64,000 nt of DNA from Bacillota bacterium (lineage in GTDB: Bacteria; Bacillota; Clostridia; Lachnospirales; Lachnospiraceae), in contig JAEYOY010000038.1 of the NCBI GenBank assembly GCA_023411215.1, forward strand, positions 62,001 through 126,000, read 5' to 3'. Below are positions 45,982 to 54,322 of this stretch, one piece after another. The notes below the pieces were generated by a model, which saw only the letters and a list, made by a program, of their open reading frames with translations, did no database searches and was not told the DNA's origin. A program made the translations under genes and the position numbers. The stretch's first letter is position 1. The number at the start of each line of letters is the position of its first letter.

Positions 45982-46303
45982 TCATTATTTATTGGAAAGT
46001 GTCTATTTTATGTGCATAATGTCTATTATTATTATTATTATTTATATCCCTCCATTGCGTTTTTATGGTTGTATTTGTTCTCTAATATTAATTATATATT
46101 ATAATTCATTTATCATCTTGTAATTAACATTTCTGATTTTAATATTGACTTTCATATAATTCCACTTGATTTATCTCATGATTTGCTTACATATAATAAT
46201 TAATGCTACGTGATAACCAAACACTAAGAAAACGCCTTATCTAAATTGTATGTATATATCACGGAGAAACATTTCAAAACGCTCCGTTATTATAAACAAA
46301 AAA

Positions 46304-46327
46304 GCTTGCATCTTTTCGGACGCAAGC
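46304..46327 (-). terminator. Terminator of the TGA-interrupted small frame
   Basis: Nine-bp stem with loop of six; it pairs fully only in the minus-strand RNA (G-U instead of A-C) and is followed there by T6. The sequence closely resembles the hydrogenase terminator at 30241. Confidence 0.75.
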
Positions 46328-46355
46328 CAAATTATCAAAAATTAATCTTTCTAAA

Positions 46356-46568
46356 TTATTTCTCAATCTGTCTACCAGTCTGATCTACCTTATAATCCCC
46401 TGTATCGATCAGCTGTGATATATCTAAAGGCTTCTTTTTCAGATCAGCATTCTGCTTCTCAGCAGTTAAATAGGCATAACAGATGCAGTCTTTGCCGAAG
46501 CAAGACATTCTTTCGCAAAAGCAGCATCAAAGGCCACCTGCCAATAATAACGCCAATAACCTTCTCAT
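46356..46568 (-). pseudogene. Cys-rich small frame with one in-frame TGA and a deacetylase tail
   Basis: GGGGAGG lies 7 nt before ATG 46568. The frame reads MRRLLALLLAGGL, TGA (46527-46529), CCFCERMSCFGKDCICYAYL, TAEKQNADLKKKPLDISQLI, then DTGDYKVDQTGRQIEK and a stop. The last 65 bp match the 3' end of the deacetylase gene at 51132 in 63 positions. The first part suggests a short membrane signal followed by a cysteine-rich segment. Either a point mutation or deletion has broken a chimeric small gene, or the TGA is read through. A UUCG-capped hairpin begins 20 nt after the TGA. I favour decay. Confidence 0.55.
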
Positions 46569-46769
46569 AAATCGTCCTCCCCTTACTATCATCAATAAAA
46601 TGTAATAAACAAAGAGTCCCGAACACACTTCACTCTCATTTTATTACAAGTATTTTGGAGAATTTTTCAATTCCTGTTTGAGAACTATTTATCGCCTATG
46701 TTACTTTAAACTGATGAGCTTCGAAAGATAAAAACAGGCTAGTTTATTAAGTATACCAAAATCATATGT

Positions 46770-46855
46770 AGAATCATAAAACATTAAAACAGCTCTAAAT
46801 CTGGTAATGGGTCATGATTTGGAAGAATCATAATCCAACACTTTGACAAAGAGCC
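46770..46855 (-). mobile_element. Possible single end of an ISL3-type insertion sequence
   Basis: The minus strand begins GGCTCTTTGTCAAAGTGTTG at 46855; GGCTCTT is the usual terminal sequence of ISL3-family elements. No transposase and no second end are visible, so at most this is a remnant. Nothing else is seen in 46569-46895. Confidence 0.3.
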
Positions 46856-46895
46856 CTTATATAAATCTATAATTTTATTCTCTTATTATTTCTAA

Positions 46896-47648
46896 CTAGT
46901 AAATTGCAACCGGTCCATAAGGTCCATCAATTACTTCAATTTTTGTCTCAAATATATTGGTTAAAATCTCTGGCTTCATTATTTCATCCGCTGTTCCATA
47001 TGCAGCAATTTGTCCATCTTTCATAGCACAGATTCTATCTGAATATTTTGCAGCAAAGTTTATATCATGGAGTACCGTTAAAATAGTACGTCCAAATTCA
47101 TCGGCTGCATATCTTAAATGTTCCATCATCTGAACAGATCTTGCAATATCTAGATTATTAAGTGGCTCATCTAATAGTACATATTCTGTTTCTTGACATA
47201 AAACCATTGCTACATATGCTCTTTGTCTTTGACCACCAGATAACTCATCAAGATACCTGTTTTCTAGCTCTTTCAAACCCAGAAAATCTATATATTTAGA
47301 GATAATCTTCTCATCCTCTTTTGTTAATCTACCTTGAGAATATGGAAAACGGCCAAATCCTGCTAACTGTCTCACTGTAAGCCTGGTAATAAAATGATTC
47401 TCCTGTCTTAATATGGTTAAAATCTTAGCTAAATCCCCTGACTTTGAGTCTGCTACATCCATATCTGCTACAGTAATTCTCCCCTCATCCATTGCTAAAA
47501 GTCTACCAATCATTAGAAGAGTGGTTGATTTACCCGCGCCATTGGGACCGATTAAAGAAGTTATACCGGCTTTGGGAATTTCAATATCTAAAGTTCCTAT
47601 TTTAACCTCATCACTATATGCCTTTTTTACATTTTCAATTCTTATCAT
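46896..47648 (-). CDS. Ferric-siderophore ABC transporter ATPase
   Basis: The 250-residue ATPase has Walker A GPNGAGKST, the signature LSGGQRQRA, and Walker B YVLLDEPLNNLD. It is of the FepC/YclP type, energising iron-chelate import. Its start overlaps the stop of the preceding permease by 4 nt, as in tightly coupled operons. It is the last gene of the Fur-boxed operon. Confidence 0.93.
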   Translation of the reverse strand: MIRIENVKKAYSDEVKIGTLDIEIPKAGITSLIGPNGAGKSTTLLMIGRLLAMDEGRITVADMDVADSKSGDLAKILTILRQENHFITRLTVRQLAGFGRFPYSQGRLTKEDEKIISKYIDFLGLKELENRYLDELSGGQRQRAYVAMVLCQETEYVLLDEPLNNLDIARSVQMMEHLRYAADEFGRTILTVLHDINFAAKYSDRICAMKDGQIAAYGTADEIMKPEILTNIFETKIEVIDGPYGPVAIY

Positions 47649-48676
47649 AAAATACCCTTTCTTAATATTACTATTAAAAATGTAATACCACCAAATAATT
47701 CGATTATAATTGATACAACCCCCTGCGCATTAAAAATATGATTCATTAAGAAATATGAGGCTGCTAATACCAAGAATCCCATTGCAAGTGCCATAGAGAA
47801 AATATACTTATGATCATATGTTGGTGCAAACTGGTAACTCAAAGTGGCAACTAAAAATCCAAAGAAAGTAAGTGAACCAACCAAAGCCGTGGAAATTGAC
47901 ATTAAAACAGATACTAATATTAAGATATATATTGTACTAAATTTGTGATTAACCCCCAGTGATGTACAGACATCCTTACCCAAAGATAATACATTTAGCT
48001 TTTTTGAATGGGCTATAATTAGTACAGCTGCTAATAATACAGTGGGAATAGCTACTACAAAGTAGCTAGAATCAGCATTATTCACAGAACCGAATAATTT
48101 AGCTTGTAATACATCAAATTCGGAAGGAGCTAGAAGTCTTCTCATGAAACTTGATAAGGATCTAAGTCCGGTACCCATAATAACACCTACTAAAAGCATA
48201 AGCTGTAAGTTACCATATTTACCTGATAATAACCATCCATAAAGTATTAAGCACATCGTTACCATAGCAATTACTTGGAATACAAATGATTGCATATTTG
48301 ATAGACTTATAAAGGCTCTAGCACCAAAGAAAAACATAGTACTAGTATGTATTGTAGAATAGAGTGCCTCAAATCCCAGCAAGGAAGGAGTTATAATTCT
48401 ATTATTTGTAGTGGATTGAAAGGCAACCGTCGATAAGCTTTGACATACTGCCGCAATAATCATTGCAATGATTGCTACCAATCTCCTTTTAATAACAGGG
48501 ATAAAAGAAGGCGACGTAACAGGTACAGGATTATTAAAAGTAAGAAGACCATAGGACGCAGCAATTCCTAACAGAATGAAGGTTATTAATAGTATCCAAT
48601 AACGCCTTTCTTCACTTTTCGTACGAAATGCTCGGGCGGATCTATCACTATTATTTGAATATGCATGATCTCTCAT
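47645..48676 (-). CDS. Iron-chelate ABC transporter permease (FecCD family, YclO-like)
   Basis: The 343-residue membrane protein has 8-10 transmembrane segments and FecCD features (SLGKDVCTSLGVNHKFSTIY; LVGSLTFFGFLVATLSYQFA). It forms the channel with the second FecCD permease, whose gene it overlaps by 4 nt. The binding-protein/permease/permease/ATPase layout matches catechol-siderophore systems such as YclNOPQ or FatBCD. Confidence 0.92.
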   Translation of the reverse strand: MRDHAYSNNSDRSARAFRTKSEERRYWILLITFILLGIAASYGLLTFNNPVPVTSPSFIPVIKRRLVAIIAMIIAAVCQSLSTVAFQSTTNNRIITPSLLGFEALYSTIHTSTMFFFGARAFISLSNMQSFVFQVIAMVTMCLILYGWLLSGKYGNLQLMLLVGVIMGTGLRSLSSFMRRLLAPSEFDVLQAKLFGSVNNADSSYFVVAIPTVLLAAVLIIAHSKKLNVLSLGKDVCTSLGVNHKFSTIYILILVSVLMSISTALVGSLTFFGFLVATLSYQFAPTYDHKYIFSMALAMGFLVLAASYFLMNHIFNAQGVVSIIIELFGGITFLIVILRKGIL

Positions 48677-49689
48677 CGTTTTCTCCTTTTTTTCAATAAA
48701 ATAGTAATAAATACAACTGATCCTATCGTTCCCAATATCAAGGATACCGGTACCTCAAAAGGCGCAATGATAGTCCTAGAAACAATATCACAAATAGTGA
48801 TCGTTCCCATACCTAATACACATACCCAAGGAAGATTCGTTCTAAGATCATCTCCTCTATACATTGAAACAATATTCGGAACAATTAGACCTAGAAAAGG
48901 CAAATTCCCTATTACTGCTGCAACTATACCGATCGCAAGAGAGATAAGACCTGTCCCTAAAATAACAATTCGATTATAATTTACCCCTAAACTCGTTGCA
49001 ATATCTTCACCAAGGCCTGCTAAAGTTAATCTATCTGCGTATATAAAGATTAAGATGGTAATGATAACAATGAGCCATAAATACTCATATCTACCTACTT
49101 GAACAGATGAAAAAGAACCTACAAACCAGCTCTCAATATTTTGACTCATATTAAATACTAATCCAATAAAGGTTGATATCGCTGATATGACCGCTCCTAA
49201 CATCATACCTATGATGGGAACAATTAAGGAAGAACGTAATCGAATTCTTCTTAAAAACAAGAAAAATATCATCGTTCCTGCAAAGGAAAAAAGAATTGCT
49301 CCTCCCATTCTTAATAGTAAAGTTGGCGAAGGAAAAAATAAATATACAAAGACAAGACCAAGTCCTGCCCATTCAATGGTTCCTGTTGTTGTGGCTTCAA
49401 CCAAACGATTTTGTGTAATGAGTTGCATTACCAATCCAGCCATTGACATAGCTGCCCCGGTAAGAAGTAACGCAACTGTCCTTGGAACTCGCGTAATAAA
49501 AACCATTCTGAGGCCATCCTCTTGCTTGAATATCTCATAAACGCCGGTAAACAACGATATAATCGCTAATATAGTTACAATTATTACCGCCATAATGAAT
49601 TTTTTAGTCCATACTCTATTATTAAAAGGCAAGGGCTGAATATTTTCAGCCCTTTTTATTATATGAGTTTTCTCTTTTAACACACTCAT
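48673..49689 (-). CDS. Iron-chelate ABC transporter permease (FecCD family, YclN-like)
   Basis: The 338-residue permease has FecCD motifs FITRVPRTVALLLTGAAMSM and GLGEDIATSLGVNYNRIVIL, and GNLPFLGLIVPNIV near the C-terminus. Its start is 9 bp behind the binding-protein gene. It pairs with the downstream permease. Confidence 0.93.
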   Translation of the reverse strand: MSVLKEKTHIIKRAENIQPLPFNNRVWTKKFIMAVIIVTILAIISLFTGVYEIFKQEDGLRMVFITRVPRTVALLLTGAAMSMAGLVMQLITQNRLVEATTTGTIEWAGLGLVFVYLFFPSPTLLLRMGGAILFSFAGTMIFFLFLRRIRLRSSLIVPIIGMMLGAVISAISTFIGLVFNMSQNIESWFVGSFSSVQVGRYEYLWLIVIITILIFIYADRLTLAGLGEDIATSLGVNYNRIVILGTGLISLAIGIVAAVIGNLPFLGLIVPNIVSMYRGDDLRTNLPWVCVLGMGTITICDIVSRTIIAPFEVPVSLILGTIGSVVFITILLKKRRKR

Positions 49690-49698
49690 GCTCCTTTA

Positions 49699-50775
49699 TT
49701 ACTTACTTAAACTACTAGCAATGATTTCAAAAATTTCTTTGTATGTTTGAATTGATTCATTTGTATAGGTATCATTAGGAGCATATACTATCTTGCCTTC
49801 TGTAACAGCCTTCGTGTTTTGAAGAGCGGGTGAGTTATCAATAACATCCTGCGCAGGTACAGCGTCTGTAGTAGAGGATACGGATGCATCACGATCTAAT
49901 ACAAAGATCCAATCAGGATTACTTTGTGCAATTGCTTCTACAGAGATATCATCACCTTGGTGATCAGAAGAAGAATTATCAACCTCTAAAGCTGAAGTCC
50001 ATCCAAGTACATCAGCAATTGGTCCCCATACACGTCCTGATTTCGGTGCGGAATAACCGATATTTCCACCTGATACGATAACGCTAATCATTTTATCAGT
50101 TCCATTATAAGCTGCTTTTGCATCAGCAATAGACATTTCAAAGTCAGCGATTAATTGTGCTGCTTCATCATTTTTATTAAATATTTTACCTAGAGAAATT
50201 GTAGTATTAATAAAACCATCTACCAAATTTTGTCCAGGACTTTCAGCTGTCTCAGATACATCAAAATCGAGATCAATAACAACTGCATTTGGTACTAGAG
50301 CTTTTACATCTTCATAGAAACCAGCAAATCTTTGTCCAATGATAACAAGCTCAGGATCAATGGCAGCAATAATTTCAAGATTTGGTTCACGGTGATTACC
50401 GATATCTTGAACAGCTTCATTCGATACATAAGGTGAATCTTCAGCCATTACACCCTTTGGCACTGCCGCCAATTCGATTCCCCAAGCTGCTAAAGTTTCG
50501 AATGCTCTACTATCTAAAGCTACTACTTTTTCTGGATTTACAGGTACTACAACAGTTCCGTATGCATCTGTAATTTCCACTTCAGTAACGACTTCTGGAG
50601 TTTGCTCTCCAATTTCTTCTCCAGTTACTGTTTCTTCTATCACTTCACTAACTTGATTTGATGGTGCTGTTTTTGTGTTTGTGTCTGTGTCTGTGCTTGC
50701 ACTCGAACAAGCTGTTAGTGAGAGTACTACTGCTGACATGAATATGCTCAACTTTAAAAAATTAGCTTTTCTCAT
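49699..50775 (-). CDS. Ferric-siderophore-binding lipoprotein
   Basis: The 358-residue lipoprotein has lipobox LTAC followed by an acidic/Thr linker, then a class III periplasmic-binding fold: ITDAYGTVVVPVNPEKVVAL, LAAWGIELAAVPKG, and IAAIDPELVIIGQRFAGFYE. It resembles YclQ/CeuE/FatB proteins that bind catecholate siderophores. It is the first gene of the uptake operon, with GGAGCG before the ATG and a Fur box in the leader. Confidence 0.92.
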   Translation of the reverse strand: MRKANFLKLSIFMSAVVLSLTACSSASTDTDTNTKTAPSNQVSEVIEETVTGEEIGEQTPEVVTEVEITDAYGTVVVPVNPEKVVALDSRAFETLAAWGIELAAVPKGVMAEDSPYVSNEAVQDIGNHREPNLEIIAAIDPELVIIGQRFAGFYEDVKALVPNAVVIDLDFDVSETAESPGQNLVDGFINTTISLGKIFNKNDEAAQLIADFEMSIADAKAAYNGTDKMISVIVSGGNIGYSAPKSGRVWGPIADVLGWTSALEVDNSSSDHQGDDISVEAIAQSNPDWIFVLDRDASVSSTTDAVPAQDVIDNSPALQNTKAVTEGKIVYAPNDTYTNESIQTYKEIFEIIASSLSK

Positions 50776-50882
50776 AGTAACGCTCCTTTAGTATGTATGA
50801 TTTTTATTGATAATTTTCGAACCATATACCGAATTCATTATTCCTATTTGATAAATTACAATCAATTAAGAAAGCAGTATTT

Positions 50883-50901
50883 GATATTGATTTCCATTAT
50901 C
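50883..50901 (-). promoter_or_regulatory. Fur box
   Basis: GATATTGATTTCCATTATC matches the 19-bp Fur consensus at 15 positions. It lies about 20-35 bp downstream of the -10 below, where bound Fur would block the polymerase. Confidence 0.75.
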
Positions 50902-50919
50902 ATTTTTAACTCAATCGAT

Positions 50920-50948
50920 ATTATAATTAACAAAGGAGAATAAGTCAA
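50920..50948 (-). promoter_or_regulatory. Promoter of the siderophore uptake operon
   Basis: TTGACT (50943-50948), 17-bp spacer, TATAAT (50920-50925), about 145 bp before the binding-protein gene. Near-consensus sigma-A promoter. Confidence 0.75.
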
Positions 50949-51012
50949 TCTAATTTTTACTATTATGCTAAAGCTTTTTTAATTATAGGATGTACTTTCC
51001 TATGATTAAAAA

Positions 51013-51039
51013 AACTGGGAGCATCTATATCTCCCAGTT
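51013..51039 (-). terminator. Terminator of the deacetylase gene
   Basis: Perfect 9-bp stem AACTGGGAG/CTCCCAGTT, followed on the minus strand by a T7 run. Confidence 0.85.
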
Positions 51040-51131
51040 AGTTCCATGATCTATTCTGTTTTCTCATATAATTTTTATTACCCGTAAGTTACACCAACTA
51101 CAATTGATACTATATCCTAACTTTTTAAATC

Positions 51132-51974
51132 CTATTTCTCAATCTGTCTACCAGTCTGATCTACCTTATAATCCCCTGTATAGATCAGCTGTGATACCGG
51201 TACGATATCATACCCCTTCTCCTGAAGACCAATAATGATCTTCTCCAAAGCGTCTGCGGTATATTTCGTACCGACATGAAATAGAAGAATGGAACCGTTT
51301 CCCAGCTTTCGATTCTCTACCGTCTTACTGAGAATACTGTCCACACCATAATCCTTCCAGTCCATACTGTCAATATTCCATTGAATTGTATAATAGCCGC
51401 ATTCTCTTGCTATGCCGACTATCGTATTATTATAATCTCCATAGGGAGCACGGAAAAGCTTCATCTCAATTCCGGTCAGTTCCTTCACCCTATCATGTGC
51501 CATCATAATCTCTTCTTCGCATTCCTTCTTAGGGATATCTGACATTTGCTTATGATTTTCACTATGATTTCCTAAGTCATGCCCAGCTGCCGCAATTGCT
51601 TTTACATCCTCCGGATATTTTTCTACCCATTCCCCTGTCATGAAGAAGGTCGCTTTTATCTTACATTTTTCCAGGACATCTAAGATCTCACTTGTATCCT
51701 CATTAGTCCAAGCCGCATCAAAGCTCAAGGAAACCTTCGGTTCTGTAAGATTAACACTATAAATTGGCAGATCATTCTTGGTACTTAAGTTTGTTACAGT
51801 AACTGCTGTCGGAATTATCCTTATGCCAAAGCCCACTATCATAATAATGCTTAAGACAACAATTCCAACCTTGACAAATAAGGAGGCATATCTCTCCTTC
51901 GATGTCTGTGTCTCCATTGATTGTTCAAGCTCCTGTTTCTGCTCGGGTTCATCCAATACTTTTTTTCTTTCCAT
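51132..51974 (-). CDS. Membrane-anchored polysaccharide deacetylase (PdaB-like)
   Basis: The 280-residue protein has a short cytoplasmic N-terminus, one transmembrane helix (about residues 34-55) and an extracellular NodB-type domain: motif 1 SFDAAW with Asp86, metal ligands His137 and His141 in HDLGNHSENH, and FRAPYGDYN. The second Asp usual in motif 1 is Ala, as in the FDAAW subgroup. It deacetylates peptidoglycan or another cell-wall polysaccharide. Its 3' end (VSQLIYTGDYKVDQTGRQIE) is duplicated at 46.36 kb and, diverged, at 37.43 kb. Confidence 0.9.
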   Translation of the reverse strand: MERKKVLDEPEQKQELEQSMETQTSKERYASLFVKVGIVVLSIIMIVGFGIRIIPTAVTVTNLSTKNDLPIYSVNLTEPKVSLSFDAAWTNEDTSEILDVLEKCKIKATFFMTGEWVEKYPEDVKAIAAAGHDLGNHSENHKQMSDIPKKECEEEIMMAHDRVKELTGIEMKLFRAPYGDYNNTIVGIARECGYYTIQWNIDSMDWKDYGVDSILSKTVENRKLGNGSILLFHVGTKYTADALEKIIIGLQEKGYDIVPVSQLIYTGDYKVDQTGRQIEK

Positions 51975-52051
51975 AGCCCCACCATAAGAATTGTGTGTTA
52001 CTATAATATATTGAGAGAGCTAGGACGATATACACAGAACAGTAGGGACAC

Positions 52052-52186
52052 TTAAATTGCTTCAATCTCTTCTACAATGAATAAAGTCTCGCATTCTTCT
52101 AACTCCGTATCTTGTTCTTCCGCCCCAGGACAAACCTCCCACTCGATCATCTCATCTAATTTATTCCTACTAATCATGTGCTCCAT
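52052..52186 (-). CDS. Small acidic protein, 44 aa
   Basis: GGAGG lies a good distance before ATG 52186. The product (MEHMISRNKLDEMIEWEVCP ... ETLFIVEEIEAI) is strongly acidic with two Cys and no membrane segment. No family recognised. It sits between the deacetylase and the RsbW-like gene; it could be a small regulator or a leader-peptide-like substrate, but nothing in the neighbourhood supports a modification pathway. Confidence 0.5.
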   Translation of the reverse strand: MEHMISRNKLDEMIEWEVCPGAEEQDTELEECETLFIVEEIEAI

Positions 52187-52334
52187 CGAATTATCCTCCA
52201 TCCTTATTTCGCTCTTAAACCTAAGTAAGGACTTCCTCCGACGCTGACTGTCAAAGGAATCCTTGCTACAGTATTGTCTAGGTATATATCCCAGTCCGGA
52301 ATAATATACCCTTGTACAATTGTTTTTAATAAGC

Positions 52335-52745
52335 TTATTCCAGATACTTCTTAATTGTGGTTACATTTTTCTTATTTAAATAAATATAAGAAGTTTTCTC
52401 TGTAGACTTCTCCAATACAGATACATCGAAGCCCTCCTCAATTCGGTACTCACCTCTATAATCCGATGCGAGACCCACCTCCACTAATGGATTATACGGT
52501 ATCCCTTCATTAATAAATGAGACCTCAATCGCATGCTGTTCCTCGATGTAATTAATACTGACTTTTACAATCCCATCGTAGTTATGATATGCATATGCTA
52601 CAATATTGAGAAAAATCTTCTGCACTGTATCCAACAATTCCATCCAAAACTTTATGGATCCTTTCGCTATCTCTTGAGCTAGATTAACGAACTCCAATAC
52701 CTTGTCTAATTCATCCGAACTAGATGGAATCGATAGTGTTATCAT
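52335..52745 (-). CDS. RsbW/SpoIIAB-like ATP-binding protein
   Basis: The 136-residue protein is a single GHKL-type ATPase domain of the anti-sigma/serine kinase family (ELLDTVQKIFLNIVAYAYHN with the N-box, then EVSFINEGIPYNP). AAGGAG lies 8 nt before ATG. No sigma factor or anti-anti-sigma gene is adjacent. Its promoter shares a pair of direct-repeat boxes with that of the HD-GYP gene at 56 kb, so the two are probably controlled together. Confidence 0.8.
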   Translation of the reverse strand: MITLSIPSSSDELDKVLEFVNLAQEIAKGSIKFWMELLDTVQKIFLNIVAYAYHNYDGIVKVSINYIEEQHAIEVSFINEGIPYNPLVEVGLASDYRGEYRIEEGFDVSVLEKSTEKTSYIYLNKKNVTTIKKYLE

Positions 52746-52839
52746 TCTTTTGGCTCCTTACTCAATTTAATTGGGTTATACCTACTTTTCTTTCTACCTT
52801 TACGATACTCGCAGATGCCCGTCTCTTAAACTATCATTA

Positions 52840-52909
52840 TTAATATAACTCCAGACTTCAAAAAAACAATACCTATGGCATGATTGGTCATTTTATGGCA
52901 TAATTGTTC
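52840..52909 (-). promoter_or_regulatory. Promoter with paired direct-repeat boxes, RsbW-like gene
   Basis: ATGGCATGATTGGTC (52875-52889) and ATGGCATAATTGTTC (52895-52909) lie 20 bp apart on the plus strand. Five bp from the first box is a -35 (TTGTTT on the minus strand, 52864-52869) and 18 bp further a -10 (TATTAA, 52840-52845). The same arrangement occurs at 56054-56122. Confidence 0.7.
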
Positions 52910-52981
52910 TCCATCCCACCGAATCGACTAATAATGGTCAAATACGGTTTAATAATTTTTTTGACATGAAACGCGATTGAT

Positions 52982-53992
52982 TTACTTGTTCAAAAAACGG
53001 TCTAATCGAAGTGCGGCGTTTTCCCGAATATTCATATAAAAAAATTCATAATCCCAACTGTGATAGCTCTGCGGCCCAAAGTAATCCACGGCGGAATTGG
53101 CGAAAAGGGAAGGGTCAACGCTTTCGACAATGACCGAACCGCGCTGAACATCCACTCGCGCATCGGCAATACCGGGGGTTACTACTTGATAATTGCCGTC
53201 AATCGGTATAAGACTCCCTTTGTTTTCTTCCACGCCGGCTGGAGTTTCGTCCCGGCGCCAGTTAAGCGGATTGATGGCGACAGCGCCATCCGGAACCACC
53301 AGATTGTATTCACCGATATTACCCGGGCCTTCGGCGTTCCATGAAATAAGCACGCCCGTATCATCTGCGCCCTCGGAAAATGTAATATGAGCATTTTCAT
53401 CAAGCCAATCTTGTGTCGGCGAATTGCCCAACATATAGGCGGCAACCATGTTTTTGTAACGGTCTGGATGTTCTTTCATGTATTCGTCAAGAATGAATGT
53501 CATCATTGCTGCACCTTGGCTGTGTCCGGCTAGAAAATACGGCCTGTCGTTGTTATAGTTTTCAAAATAATAATCCAATGCCAAAAAAAGGCTCTGACGC
53601 GCCACGCCGCGCTCGACATCCATTAACTCGCCGGCTTCAAACTTCCTAAAATCAACTTGTTGGTAAAAAGGCGCGTATATATCCGCAACAGTTTCAAACG
53701 CGGTTGCCCTCACTTGAAAAGCAAGCCTCGCATACTTTCTCATAACTTCATCGTCTAAAGGCGAAATCGAAGGCGCGTCTGGATTGGTCGGTGAATAGGT
53801 TGTGGGATAAAAAAAGAGAACATCGGCCTCATTCTGTATCTCGCTCGGTATATTAAGCCAATTGTCAGGGTTTGCGTAAATTGATTGGCTTGCGTCACCG
53901 CCGTTTGAGCTTTCGCAAGCGGCAAAAGCAAGTGTGATTATTGCGATAATTGCAATCCTAGTCAACTTGATTGCCTTTTTACTGATCGTCAT
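52982..53992 (-). CDS. DUF3089-family lipoprotein, predicted alpha/beta hydrolase
   Basis: The 336-residue protein has a lipoprotein signal (IAIITLAFAACESS) and a DUF3089-type fold: ADVLFFYPTTYSPTNPDAPS near the start and the nucleophile elbow FLAGHSQGAAMM with the catalytic Ser. GGAGG precedes ATG 53992. The function is unknown, probably a secreted esterase/lipase. The gene is visibly richer in GC and in GCG/GCC codons than its neighbours, suggesting horizontal acquisition. Confidence 0.85.
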   Translation of the reverse strand: MTISKKAIKLTRIAIIAIITLAFAACESSNGGDASQSIYANPDNWLNIPSEIQNEADVLFFYPTTYSPTNPDAPSISPLDDEVMRKYARLAFQVRATAFETVADIYAPFYQQVDFRKFEAGELMDVERGVARQSLFLALDYYFENYNNDRPYFLAGHSQGAAMMTFILDEYMKEHPDRYKNMVAAYMLGNSPTQDWLDENAHITFSEGADDTGVLISWNAEGPGNIGEYNLVVPDGAVAINPLNWRRDETPAGVEENKGSLIPIDGNYQVVTPGIADARVDVQRGSVIVESVDPSLFANSAVDYFGPQSYHSWDYEFFYMNIRENAALRLDRFLNK

Positions 53993-54322
53993 GATGTTGT
54001 CCTCCATTATTTTGGGTTTTACCCAATATCGTCCACGCATCGCCATTCTTCGCTAAACAGCGCGGCAACCGCCAAGGCATAGCTTCCAATGCTTGCAGGC
54101 ATCCATTGTTTTTCTTTCGCTTTTCATTATAGCTGCTATTTTCCTCAAAAAACTGTTTACCGCACGAATCGTGTCTTTTAACGCATGAAATGTATCAAGT
54201 TCAACGCCAATAGCTAATTCAAAAAAAGGGCATTTCTGCACCATAACTCATACGCTATCATGCAAAAGCCCTTAATTATTCTCATATATCATGTATCCTC
54301 AATCAAATCACAAGCTGCCCAT

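Noticed and set aside
46020..46045. ATT trinucleotide run as a functional repeat
   Set aside because: Short, simple and expected in AT-rich intergenic DNA.
46490..46529. Selenocysteine SECIS element after the TGA
   Set aside because: The hairpin has a UUCG cap and an A bulge but lacks the clear loop and bulge features of known bacterial SECIS elements; no selenoprotein machinery is in the window.
54053..54244. 63-residue minus-strand frame upstream of the DUF3089 gene
   Set aside because: No ribosome binding site, an alternative frame looks equally protein-like, no family; may be a decayed gene but not supported.
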